Both the position numbers and the translations under genes were made by a program. From contig CALUTP010000029.1 in assembly GCA_944323725.1 (NCBI GenBank), forward strand, positions 1-38,717: a DNA stretch of 38,717 nucleotides, read 5' to 3'. Shown here one piece after another: positions 1-8,618 of the stretch (position 1 is the stretch's first letter; every line of letters begins with the position of its first letter). This DNA comes from Candidatus Gastranaerophilales bacterium. GTDB taxonomy: Bacteria > Cyanobacteriota > Vampirovibrionia > Gastranaerophilales > Gastranaerophilaceae. The notes under the pieces are model-generated. The model was not told the DNA's origin. It saw only the letters and a list, made by a program, of their open reading frames with translations, and made no database searches.

Positions 1-49
1 TTAAATTTTAAAAAATACTCAAATCAACTGTTAAATTACATTAAAATTA

Positions 50-75
50 AAAAGAGGGTATCTAAAACCCTCTTA
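50..75 (-). terminator. Intrinsic terminator of the tRNA-Met gene
   Basis: A 7-bp stem (positions 52-58 with 68-74, AAGAGGG/CCCTCTT) follows the tRNA on the minus strand and runs into T-rich sequence (complement of 41-51). The GAGGG/CCCTC core resembles the enolase terminator at 3013-3045. Confidence 0.75.
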
Positions 76-78
76 AAA

Positions 79-155
79 TGGTAGCAAGGGAGAGATTCGA
101 ACTCTCGACCTCACGGGTATGAGCCGTGCGCTCTCACCAACTGAGCTACCTTGCC
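79..155 (-). tRNA. tRNA-Met (CAU), elongator type
   Basis: On the minus strand the 77 bases fold into a complete cloverleaf. The acceptor stem is GGCAAGG/CCTTGCT (pair 1-72 is G-U), the D arm is GCTC/GAGC, the anticodon stem is CACGG/CCGTG with loop CTCATAC, the T arm contains TTCGAAT, and CCA is encoded. The anticodon is CAU. The run of three G-C pairs and the unpaired 1-72 position of initiator tRNA are absent, and the anticodon arm matches what I remember of Bacillus elongator tRNA-Met. A tRNA-Ile with lysidine-modified CAU is the alternative and is less likely. Confidence 0.93.
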
Positions 156-228
156 ATATTAACTTTTAAGCCGACTACTAAACCGACAGGTTTTATTCTC
201 ACATAAAAGTTTTCAAATTTCAAGCACT

Positions 229-257
229 TTTTCATAAAAAAATTTTTTATATATAAT
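229..257 (+). promoter_or_regulatory. Leaderless-type promoter of the MATE gene
   Basis: TTTTCA (229-234) and TATAAT (252-257) are separated by 17 bp. The -10 ends six bases before the ATG at 264, so transcription should start at or next to the start codon. No Shine-Dalgarno sequence is present. Confidence 0.65.
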
Positions 258-263
258 ATTTCT

Positions 264-1631
264 ATGATTAAAGATTTAACAAATGGAGAACCTTTAAAAT
301 TAATTCTATTATTTTCAGTTCCTCTATTAATAGGAAATATTTTCCAGCAGTTTTATAATATTGCTGATATTGTAATAGTTGGAAGAACGCTTGGAATGGA
401 AGCTTTAGCGTCTGTTGGGGCGGTTGCTCCATTATTCTTTTTGATTATGTTTGCTGTTGTTGGGCTCGATAATGGATTTTCAGTCATTACAGGTCAGAAA
501 TTCGGTGCTAAAGATTATGATGGTGTAAGGCGTTCTGTTGTTGTTTCAATTATTCTTAGTACGTTATTTACTCTTTTATTTACTGTGATTTGTGCTGTTT
601 TAATGAAGCCTATTCTTTTTATGATGAATGTACCTCAAGAAATTTTTCATGATGCTTATTGGTATATTCAAATTTGTGTAATTGGACTTGTTACTGTTAA
701 TTTTTACAATCTTTTAGCAAGTGTTGTAAGAGCATTGGGGGATAGCAAAACCCCGCTTTATTTTCTTATTTTTGCTTCGATTTTGAATATTTTTCTTGCA
801 CTTTTGTTTATTTTAAAATTTCATTGGGGAGTTCCGGGTTCTGCGGTTGCTGTAGTATTATCACAGGCTGTCTCAGGATTTATGTGTTATTTTTATATAA
901 AAAAGAAATTTCCTATTTTACATTTGCATAAAAAAGATTGGATATTTAGCAAACAGAATCGTAAAAATGATTTGGATTTTGCTTTAGAACATTTACAAGT
1001 GGGGTTCCCTACAGCTATACAATTTTCTGTGTTAGGCATTGGTGTTTTGATTATTCAGAGTGTATGTAATACTTTCGGGGCTAATGTAATAGCTGCATTT
1101 ACTGCTGCTCTTAGAATAGAACAAATTGCTACATTACCTATGATTTCTTTCGGTATAGCTCTAGCTGCTTTTGTTGCTCAAAATTACGGTGCACAAAAAA
1201 TTTCTAGAATCAGACATGGTGTTATCAGAGCCTCTTTTATTAATATTGCATTAAGTATTTTTATGGCTGTGATTATGCATTTTTTCGGTGCTGATATAGT
1301 TGGGTTATTTATTGGTAATGAAAACCCTAATGTTATAAAAATAGCACATGATTATTTATGGATTAGTACATTATTTTATTTTTTCCTTGGGCAAATATTT
1401 ATTTTCAGAAATGCTTTACAGGGAATGGGGCGTCCTTTAATTCCTTTGACATCATCTTTTGCTGAACTTATGGTACGTTCTTTCGCGGCTGTATATCTTG
1501 CTGTGAAATTTAGTTATTTTGGAATTTTCTACGCTGGACCGATTGCGTGGGTTACAGCTTCTTTAATAGTAGCATTTGGATATTTTATTAACATAAGAAA
1601 AATTATTTTGCAAAAATATCAAAATTCTTAA
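264..1631 (+). CDS. MATE family multidrug/cation antiporter
   Basis: The product (455 aa) is a polytopic inner-membrane exporter of the MATE family, which couples drug or metabolite efflux to Na+ or H+ influx. It starts with the typical hydrophilic segment (MIKDLTNGEPLKLILLFSVP) and the family signature region of TM1-2 (QQFYNIADIVIVGR, residues about 29-42). A second half with the same layout begins near residue 240 (VGFPTAIQFSV), giving about 12 TM segments. Length is normal for the NorM/DinF/MepA branch, and the exact substrate cannot be read from sequence. The ATG at 264 has no ribosome binding site and sits six bases after a TATAAT box. No clear terminator separates it from the enolase gene downstream. 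Confidence 0.9.
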   Translation: MIKDLTNGEPLKLILLFSVPLLIGNIFQQFYNIADIVIVGRTLGMEALASVGAVAPLFFLIMFAVVGLDNGFSVITGQKFGAKDYDGVRRSVVVSIILSTLFTLLFTVICAVLMKPILFMMNVPQEIFHDAYWYIQICVIGLVTVNFYNLLASVVRALGDSKTPLYFLIFASILNIFLALLFILKFHWGVPGSAVAVVLSQAVSGFMCYFYIKKKFPILHLHKKDWIFSKQNRKNDLDFALEHLQVGFPTAIQFSVLGIGVLIIQSVCNTFGANVIAAFTAALRIEQIATLPMISFGIALAAFVAQNYGAQKISRIRHGVIRASFINIALSIFMAVIMHFFGADIVGLFIGNENPNVIKIAHDYLWISTLFYFFLGQIFIFRNALQGMGRPLIPLTSSFAELMVRSFAAVYLAVKFSYFGIFYAGPIAWVTASLIVAFGYFINIRKIILQKYQNS

Positions 1632-1664
1632 ATTTAAAGTTTTTTAGATTAGTAGAATTATTAC

Positions 1665-1693
1665 TTGCGGAATATTTTTTTTCGTGCCAAAAT
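1665..1693 (+). promoter_or_regulatory. Possible enolase promoter
   Basis: TTGCGG (1665-1670), 17 bp, then CAAAAT (1688-1693) preceded by TGC, an extended -10. A start near 1700 would leave a leader of about 30 nt carrying the AAGGAG site at 1717-1722. The -10 is a weak match. Confidence 0.4.
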
Positions 1694-1718
1694 CTGTTTA
1701 ACTAGTGGTACAAAATAA

Positions 1719-3012
<1,294 letters not shown>

Positions 3013-3014
<2 letters not shown>

Positions 3015-3045
3015 AAAAAGAGGGTTTTTAAACCCTCTTTTTTTT
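3013..3045 (+). terminator. Intrinsic terminator after enolase
   Basis: A-rich arm and AGAGGG (3015-3024) pair with CCCTCTTTTT (3033-3042), followed by a run of T. It isolates enolase transcription from the attenuator-controlled gene downstream. Confidence 0.9.
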
Positions 3046-3050
3046 AAGTA

Positions 3051-3079
3051 TTGACAAAATATTTTCTTACTTATATAGT
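3051..3079 (+). promoter_or_regulatory. Strong promoter of the Trp-type leader
   Basis: TTGACA (3051-3056), a 17-bp spacer, and TATAGT (3074-3079). The -10 ends six bases before ATG 3086, the start of the leader peptide, so the leader mRNA probably begins at its own start codon. Confidence 0.85.
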
Positions 3080-3085
3080 AATCGT

Positions 3086-3133
3086 ATGAGAAATAATGTA
3101 ATTAAATTAAATAGAAATTGGTGGCGCCTGTAA
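3086..3133 (+). CDS. Tryptophan leader peptide (attenuation)
   Basis: A 15-codon reading frame encodes MRNNVIKLNRNWWRL and ends with TAA at 3131-3133. Two adjacent TGG codons (3119-3124) lie directly before the first pairing segment of the attenuator (3127-3132). The layout is that of enterobacterial trpL, whose E. coli peptide also contains WWR. Its expected role is as a sensor: a ribosome waiting for charged tRNA-Trp at the TGG codons covers segment 1 and lets segment 2 pair with segment 3. The ATG has no ribosome binding site and coincides with the predicted transcription start. Role is inferred from geometry; expression is not shown by sequence. Confidence 0.75.
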   Translation: MRNNVIKLNRNWWRL

Positions 3134-3203
3134 GAGTACAGGTGTATAATGCATAAAATTTTTATGAAAGACCTGTACTATAAAATTCAGTACAGGTTTT
3201 TTA
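3124..3203 (+). promoter_or_regulatory. Transcription attenuator, four-segment, with intrinsic terminator
   Basis: Segment 1 CCTGTA (3127-3132) pairs with segment 2 TACAGG (3137-3142), with outer G-U/C-G pairs. Segment 3 ACCTGTACT (3171-3179) pairs with segment 4 AGTACAGGT (3189-3197), followed by T residues to 3202, forming a terminator. Segment 2 can instead pair with segment 3 (TACAGGT 3137-3143 with ACCTGTA 3171-3177), which removes the terminator. This is the geometry of amino-acid attenuators: 1:2 plus 3:4 stops transcription, 2:3 permits it. The coding region starts at 3230, after an AAAGG site at 3213-3217. Confidence 0.8.
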
Positions 3204-3229
3204 GTTTGTTAGAAAGGTTTTAAAATTTT

Positions 3230-4417
3230 ATGCAAGTTACATTAATCAATACATTATCAGCCCCGCTTAAAGCTGCAGCACGTTTTGTTAATTCTCAAGA
3301 ACAAGCCTCAGGGCTTTCTACATCTCGTTTTATTCAAGATACTGGGACTTGTCTTTTACCAAAGGCTGCTTTTGCAAGAAGTAAAGCAGATTTAGCTGAG
3401 AACGCCGTATTAGAACTTTCTGAAAGTGCATTAGTATATTTTGCCCCAGCTTTAATTGGTGAAAATATTGCAAGAAAGGTTTTTTCTAAAAATCTTAATG
3501 AAGTTGAAAAAAAGCTGGTCTCAATGAATGCAAATGAGCTTATGCAAATGAAAAATCCTGCTGTTAAAAAAGTTTTACCAGTGAAGGCTGCAATTGCTCT
3601 TACTGCTATGCTTATTCCACTTACTGAGTTTACTCTTAATTATTTTAAAAATCTATTTACGTTGAAAGTGTTTAAAAAAGGTGATTTCAATACAATAGCA
3701 GCATTGGATAAATCTCCTGAAGATAAAGCAAAGCAGAAGAAAGTAGAAAAAAGTGCATATAAAAATATTAAAAAAGCGGGTATTATTTTTTCAGCATGTC
3801 TTGGATTAGGGGCTTTAATTGCTAAACGCGGAAAAGATTCTAAAACTCTACAGAATATTTCAGAATTTGTTCTTGCTCCAGGTTCAAAACTTTTCAAAAA
3901 AAATGAAAAGGCTAAAAAGTTTTTTAATAAATATGCCAGCATAGATTTTGCTTCGCAGAATGGCAAATTGGTTTTGAGCAAAGGACAACTGACATCGTGT
4001 GTTTTTATAGGCGGAGCTGGATATTTTGGAGCTTCAAAAGATAGAGGAAAACAAAATTTTTTAGAAACCCTTTTCCGTTATCCGCTAGTTGGATTTTACA
4101 TAATTACCGGTAGTGAGCTTTTTGAAAAAGGATTTAAAAAAATGCTTCAAAAAATGGGCAAATGTAGAGAAACTATTGACAAAAACCTTAATACTCCAAA
4201 ATTTGATAAACTTGAAGAAATTGCAAAGACTCTTGCTAAAAAAAATGGAACAAAAATTGATACTGAATTTAAGAAACTTGCAAAACAAAAAGTCTTAATT
4301 TCTGGAATACCTTATCTATTTAGTATAGGTATTATGGGATTTTTTGTAGCAGGAATTTCAAATTTATTTACAAAGTACCGCTACCAACAGGATTTTCAGC
4401 CCAATAAAGCCTTATAA
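3230..4417 (+). CDS. Trp-free membrane protein behind a Trp attenuator, unknown function
   Basis: I do not recognise the family. The 395-residue product has hydrophobic stretches near residues 68-80, 121-145 (AIALTAMLIPLTEFTLNYF), 182-197 (AGIIFSACLGLGALIA), 253-265, 283-296 (YPLVGFYIITGSEL) and 363-383 (IPYLFSIGIMGFFVAGI), separated by lysine-rich segments, so it looks like an integral membrane protein. It contains no tryptophan, which fits a protein made when tryptophan is short. It is the only gene downstream of the attenuator and overlaps the convergent gene 4368-6257 by 50 bp. A role in tryptophan or indole handling is possible but only inferred from the leader. The lysine-rich loops recall other lineage-specific membrane proteins such as the one at 9169-10200, without evident sequence identity. 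Confidence 0.85.
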   Translation: MQVTLINTLSAPLKAAARFVNSQEQASGLSTSRFIQDTGTCLLPKAAFARSKADLAENAVLELSESALVYFAPALIGENIARKVFSKNLNEVEKKLVSMNANELMQMKNPAVKKVLPVKAAIALTAMLIPLTEFTLNYFKNLFTLKVFKKGDFNTIAALDKSPEDKAKQKKVEKSAYKNIKKAGIIFSACLGLGALIAKRGKDSKTLQNISEFVLAPGSKLFKKNEKAKKFFNKYASIDFASQNGKLVLSKGQLTSCVFIGGAGYFGASKDRGKQNFLETLFRYPLVGFYIITGSELFEKGFKKMLQKMGKCRETIDKNLNTPKFDKLEEIAKTLAKKNGTKIDTEFKKLAKQKVLISGIPYLFSIGIMGFFVAGISNLFTKYRYQQDFQPNKAL

Positions 4418-6257
4418 AAAAGCAGGCTACGTGCTGAACTGAATCTACTCTTACCCACTGGCGGGTTGCTTTGAAGCGGATACCATGTGCTGATTTTGCC
4501 GGATTTCTATGTGAGAAACCTGATTTTTCATCATTAAATAATTGAAATTGACTTTTTGCAGCTTTTTTAGCAGTATCTAAAATTTCTTTTGCGAGTTCAG
4601 TTTCTCCTTGTTTTTTAGCAAGGTAATATGCAGCAATTAATCCTTCAGAGCGTGCTCCATCAGGGTAGAAATGATCACCATAGTTGTAGTAATAGCCCCC
4701 TTCATAGTCTATATAAGGACTATCATTCTTTTTGTAACAGCGCTCCATCATTGCTTTTGCGTCAGTATATACAAAATTTAGCCATTCAGGTTTTTGGAAA
4801 TCCTTATTTTCAGACCATTCTTCTATAGCCTGCATAAGCCAAGCGTCAGAAGGCAGAGCGGTGAATAAATCCTTATAAAATTTTGGACGCTCGTTTACAA
4901 TCCAATCAAGTGCAATTTTTGCCATATTGCGGACTTCTTCTATAAGATCTTCATCATCTTTGAAATGATTTGCAAAAAGTGCTAGACCTAAAAGAGCTTC
5001 TCCTGGGTAGTAGAAAGAAAAAGTTTCTTTTCTTTCTTCATCAGTTAATTTTATTAAGGGTTTTCCATCATTGTAGGATGGATGAATATAATATCCCAGA
5101 AGTTCACCTTCTTTGGTCATACGACTCATTATGTGTCGGGCAAAGCCTTTTATGTACTTGTCATAAGATTTGTCCCCTGAGGCTATACGATACTGCATCA
5201 TCATTATAAGTGCAAGTCCTGTACCGCCTAATTTCCCTTTTCTATTATAATGCACATACATTGCTTTTTTCTTATGATAAGTATGTTCTTTTGTAATAGA
5301 TACAGTAAAATCAATTGCTCTTTTGGCCGCTTCCAGATATTTTTTGTCTCCTGTTTGGGTGTATGCTCTAATAAGAGTAATTGCACCCCCACAGTGTCTT
5401 AAATCATTATAATATAAATCATCAACAGGTCTATTTGGATGTTCATGATCTTTGTTATTATCTTGAGAACAATCGTAATAATACATAAATCTTCCATCAT
5501 CAAGCATATTAGCTATAAGCCAGTCAGAAGATTTTATAAACTGATCAAGTACAATATCATAGCTGAAATCGTCATATAGAATATTTCCTCGATATAGTGG
5601 AACACATTCATCTTTGTAAGTTACAAAAGCTCTGCTTCTAAGTTTAAAAATTTCATATTCACCGCAAGTCTTAAAAATATGCATACGTTCAGGAATTTTA
5701 TCAGATAATTGTCTTATAGGAGTTCTATTTACTGCAAGCCTTAGTGCTGCTTGTAAGCCCATATGACTGTTAATTGTTGCATCTGTCGGCATATAATAAT
5801 AAGACATCTTATCTTTTTTATTTTTAAGTTCCAATCCATTAATGCCTATTTCAAATCTGTATTTATCAAATTTATCTTGCTGAAGTTGATCTAAAGTGAC
5901 TGGCTGGCGTTCTATAACATATTCTAGTAGTATTCTGCATTTGTTTTCATCAGCTACGTCAAATTTTTCAAAAAATTTGTTTTTCCTCAATACTTCAATA
6001 TTTCTGTTAATAGTCATCATAAGATTTTTTTTACGATTACCAAAACGTATTGGAGCCAATCCACTTTGGAAAAGACTTATATATGTCATTGAAAGATACT
6101 GGTCGTAATCCCATATACCCTCAAAATCCAAATCGCTTATATCAATGTAGTTACCTGTGATAAGCCCCTGCCTGATGCGTTTTAATAATTCATTTACTAC
6201 GGTAAAATCTTGTTTGTAAAAATTTCTTTCTATTCCATTTGCCAGCTTGAAGTCCAT
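4368..6257 (-). CDS. Six-hairpin (alpha/alpha) glycosidase-like protein
   Basis: The product (629 aa) has no signal peptide and is probably cytosolic. From about residue 230 to the end it shows regularly spaced helical hairpins with aromatic/acidic motifs (WLIANMLDDGRFMYYYD, GGAITLIRAYTQTGDKKYLEAAKRAIDF, GTGLALIMMMQYRIASGDK, YPGEALLGLALF, RSEGLIAAYYLAKKQG), the pattern of (alpha/alpha) barrel enzymes such as unsaturated glucuronyl hydrolases, C5-epimerases and thioredoxin-domain/N-acylglucosamine epimerase relatives. The first 200 residues form a separate region (RIRQGLITGNYIDISDLDF onward) that faintly recalls AMMECR1; I am not sure. AGGAA stands 8 bases before the ATG. The last 50 bp overlap the convergent gene 3230-4417. 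Substrate unknown. Confidence 0.8.
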   Translation of the reverse strand: MDFKLANGIERNFYKQDFTVVNELLKRIRQGLITGNYIDISDLDFEGIWDYDQYLSMTYISLFQSGLAPIRFGNRKKNLMMTINRNIEVLRKNKFFEKFDVADENKCRILLEYVIERQPVTLDQLQQDKFDKYRFEIGINGLELKNKKDKMSYYYMPTDATINSHMGLQAALRLAVNRTPIRQLSDKIPERMHIFKTCGEYEIFKLRSRAFVTYKDECVPLYRGNILYDDFSYDIVLDQFIKSSDWLIANMLDDGRFMYYYDCSQDNNKDHEHPNRPVDDLYYNDLRHCGGAITLIRAYTQTGDKKYLEAAKRAIDFTVSITKEHTYHKKKAMYVHYNRKGKLGGTGLALIMMMQYRIASGDKSYDKYIKGFARHIMSRMTKEGELLGYYIHPSYNDGKPLIKLTDEERKETFSFYYPGEALLGLALFANHFKDDEDLIEEVRNMAKIALDWIVNERPKFYKDLFTALPSDAWLMQAIEEWSENKDFQKPEWLNFVYTDAKAMMERCYKKNDSPYIDYEGGYYYNYGDHFYPDGARSEGLIAAYYLAKKQGETELAKEILDTAKKAAKSQFQLFNDEKSGFSHRNPAKSAHGIRFKATRQWVRVDSVQHVACFFIRLYWAENPVGSGTL

Positions 6258-6300
6258 AATTTTGTTTCCTAAGTTATAAATTTATCTATGTTTTTTATAG

Positions 6301-6306
6301 TATTAT
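6301..6306 (+). promoter_or_regulatory. -10 element of the leaderless pptase gene
   Basis: TATTAT ends six bases before ATG 6313. The -35 region is poor. There is no Shine-Dalgarno sequence before the ATG. Confidence 0.45.
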
Positions 6307-6312
6307 TTCTAT

Positions 6313-6837
6313 ATGGAACTATTTTACATTAATTCTCAAGAATTTCTACATACACATGGTTTAGATTTCCTTAAAGATTATGCTGAAGGCAGAAATTTTA
6401 AATCTGAAAAACGATTTATTGAATTTACTCTAGGACGTTTTCTGGTTAAAACAGTCTGTAAAAAATTTTATGAGATTAATGATGATGAAATTATAATTAA
6501 TAATTCAAAGCCAGAATTTAAATCTGGTAAAATTCATTTTAGTATATCTCATTCATCAGAGATAATAATGGCTGCATTTGACAAAAAACCTTGCGGGCTT
6601 GATTTAGAAATAATAAAACCACGAGATTTTAAAGCTATTTCTGCTCGTTATGATAAATTTATAGAGACAGCCGAAGAATTTTACAGCTTTTGGACTGCAC
6701 TAGAAGCAGAGATAAAACTTCAAAATTCTGTGAAAGGTAAATTTACAACTAAATTCCAAGATAAATTTATGTTGACAGTAGTATCATCAGATGTTATTTC
6801 TTCACCACCATCTTGTATAAATCTTCTCGCTTTTTAA
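6313..6837 (+). CDS. 4'-phosphopantetheinyl transferase (Sfp/AcpT type)
   Basis: The family transfers phosphopantetheine from CoA to a serine of carrier proteins. The short 174-residue product carries the two core motifs: FSISHSSEI (His80) followed by GLDLE (Asp97, Glu99), and W-T-A-L-E-A-E-I-K (Trp127, Glu131, Lys135). The lysine that usually precedes the catalytic glutamate (WxxKE) is Leu130 here. Length is below that of Sfp itself (about 224 aa) and nearer the shorter Gsp/HetI-like members. No carrier protein or synthase lies nearby, so it may serve fatty-acid ACP. It starts without a ribosome binding site and its last 44 bp overlap the convergent ABC-F gene. Confidence 0.85.
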   Translation: MELFYINSQEFLHTHGLDFLKDYAEGRNFKSEKRFIEFTLGRFLVKTVCKKFYEINDDEIIINNSKPEFKSGKIHFSISHSSEIIMAAFDKKPCGLDLEIIKPRDFKAISARYDKFIETAEEFYSFWTALEAEIKLQNSVKGKFTTKFQDKFMLTVVSSDVISSPPSCINLLAF

Positions 6838-8422
6838 TTAAAGCAGGGTTTTCCAAATAGTCTGTATATTTACTTCTTACATTTATAAATCCTTGCGGAG
6901 CAATTTCTATAATTCTATCAGCAACGGTATCTATAAATTGATAATCTTGAGATGTAAATAATACAGTGCCTGTATAATCTATAATAGCATTATTAAGTGC
7001 AGTTATTGATTCCAAATCAAGATGATTGGTTGGCTCATCCATTAGCATAACATTTGATTCTTCAATCATCATTTTAGCCAGGATACATCTTACTTTTTCT
7101 CCACCTGATAAAACATTTACTTTTTTATCAGCATCTTCACCTGAAAATAGCATTCTGCCAAGGTAACCTCTTAAAAAATTAACATGCTGGTCAGGAGAAT
7201 ATTGTGCTAGCCATTGCATAATTGTAAGATCTGATTCAAAGTAAAAATTATTATCTTTTGGAAAATATGAATGCGTTGCTGTCACCCCCCATTCAATATT
7301 TCCAGAATCAGGCTCTATTTTACCTTCTAATATATCAAATAATACTGATATTGTGAGTGGATTTTTAGAAATAAATGCAACTTTTTCTCCTTGATTAATT
7401 TCAAAACTCATATTTTTGAATAAAAGTTCACCATCGATTGATTTTGTTAACCCTTTTACTTGGACCACATCTTTTCCTGGAATTCTTTGATAATTAAATC
7501 GAATTCTAGGATATTGTCTGGATGATGGTCTAATTTCTTCTAATGATAGCTTGTCAAGCATATTCTTTCTAGAGGTAGCTTGTTTTGCTTTGGAAGCATT
7601 TGCGCTGAATCTTGCTATAAAGGCTTTTAATTCTTCCATTTTTTCTTCGGTTTTCTTATTTTGTTCTTCTTTTTGTTTTTGGATTAACTGGCTGGCTTGT
7701 GACCAGAATGTGTAATTCCCTGTATATAGCTGGATATTTTTATAATCAATGTCTGCCATATGTGTGCATACTTTATCAAGAAATTTTCTATCATGTGATA
7801 CAACGATTACAAGATTTGGAAAATCTATCAAAAATTCTTCAAGCCAGGCAATTGTATTAAGATCAAGGTGATTGGTCGGCTCATCAAGAAGTAAAATATC
7901 TGGGTTCCCGAAAAGTGCTTGAGCTAAAAGTACTCGAACTTTTTCACTGCCGGCTAAATCTTTCATTTGGGAGTAATGAAGCTCATCAGGAATTCCTAGC
8001 TCAGATAAAAGACTCGCTGCCATAGATTCTGCCTGCCAGCCATCTAGTTCAGCAAATTCTTCTTCTAAATGTGCAGCTTTAATACCATCTTCATCATTGA
8101 AATCCGGTTTTGCATATAGAGCATCTCGCTCTTTCATCAAATCATAGAGTTTTTTATGACCATAAATTACCGTATCAATTACGCTAAAATCATCAAATTC
8201 AAAATGGTTTTGTTTTAATACTGCTATACGTTGACCTTTTGTAATATGTACTTCTCCTGAGGTCGGTTCAATTTCTCCTGAGATTACTCTTAATAAAGTA
8301 CTCTTACCGGCTCCGTTTGCTCCTATTACACCATAGCAATTCCCTGATACGAATTTTATGCTTACATTTTCAAACAAAGTTTGTGATCCAAATCTTACGG
8401 TTAATTTATTTGTTGTTATCAT
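6794..8422 (-). CDS. ABC-F ATPase, YbiT/YkpA-like
   Basis: ABC-F proteins are soluble tandem ATPases that act on ribosomes. Domain 1 has Walker A GANGAGKST (34-42), a changed signature LAGSE (156-160), Walker B ILLLDEP and an intact H-loop SHD (209-211). A charged linker spans about 240-300. Domain 2 has signature LSGGE (438-442) and Walker B MDEP, but its P-loop reads FISKNPLTIS (350-359) with no lysine, and the H-loop histidine is Gln492 (SQD). As I recall, the YbiT branch has a relaxed second P-loop, so this may be a family trait carried further. SD AGGGA precedes the ATG by about 6-7 bases. Confidence 0.92.
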   Translation of the reverse strand: MITTNKLTVRFGSQTLFENVSIKFVSGNCYGVIGANGAGKSTLLRVISGEIEPTSGEVHITKGQRIAVLKQNHFEFDDFSVIDTVIYGHKKLYDLMKERDALYAKPDFNDEDGIKAAHLEEEFAELDGWQAESMAASLLSELGIPDELHYSQMKDLAGSEKVRVLLAQALFGNPDILLLDEPTNHLDLNTIAWLEEFLIDFPNLVIVVSHDRKFLDKVCTHMADIDYKNIQLYTGNYTFWSQASQLIQKQKEEQNKKTEEKMEELKAFIARFSANASKAKQATSRKNMLDKLSLEEIRPSSRQYPRIRFNYQRIPGKDVVQVKGLTKSIDGELLFKNMSFEINQGEKVAFISKNPLTISVLFDILEGKIEPDSGNIEWGVTATHSYFPKDNNFYFESDLTIMQWLAQYSPDQHVNFLRGYLGRMLFSGEDADKKVNVLSGGEKVRCILAKMMIEESNVMLMDEPTNHLDLESITALNNAIIDYTGTVLFTSQDYQFIDTVADRIIEIAPQGFINVRSKYTDYLENPALIKKREDLYKMVVKK

Positions 8423-8555
8423 TTTTTTCCCTATATTTCAGCTATCTTTTATTATCATATCATAAAAATCTAAATTTAAGTTGTTAATTCATATATATCT
8501 TATTTCAACATCTATGTTTTATTTATTATTATTTTTTTTTCGAAGTGAAAAATAC

Positions 8556-8584
8556 TTGACAAAAAGTTAGGCATGCCTTACAAT
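8556..8584 (+). promoter_or_regulatory. Promoter with DtxR-type operator 1 in the spacer
   Basis: TTGACA (8556-8561), exactly 17 bp, TACAAT (8579-8584). The spacer and -10 hold a 16-bp near-palindrome GTTAGGCATGCCTTAC (8566-8581, one mismatched pair), which resembles DtxR/IdeR/MntR operators (TTAGG...CCTAA). The same promoter/operator drives the DtxR-family gene at 10213-10641 (15 of 16 operator bases identical). Repressor binding here would block RNA polymerase. Confidence 0.85.
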
Positions 8585-8590
8585 AAAAAT

Positions 8591-8606
8591 GTTAGGTAAA
8601 ACTAAC
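8591..8606 (+). promoter_or_regulatory. Second DtxR-type half-matched operator
   Basis: GTTAGGTAAAACTAAC is a second 16-bp inverted repeat (outer arms GTTAG/CTAAC perfect). Its centre is 25 bp from that of operator 1. It lies at the predicted transcription start and before the AAGGCGG ribosome binding site of the gene at 8619. Confidence 0.6.
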
Positions 8607-8618
8607 AAGGCGGATTAA

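Noticed and set aside
3117-3127. T-box-like sequence (TTGGTGGCGCC) in the leader of 3230
   Set aside because: The promoter at 3051-3079 leaves only about 35 bases before it, far too little for Stem I and a specifier loop. The Trp-codon leader peptide explains the same bases better.
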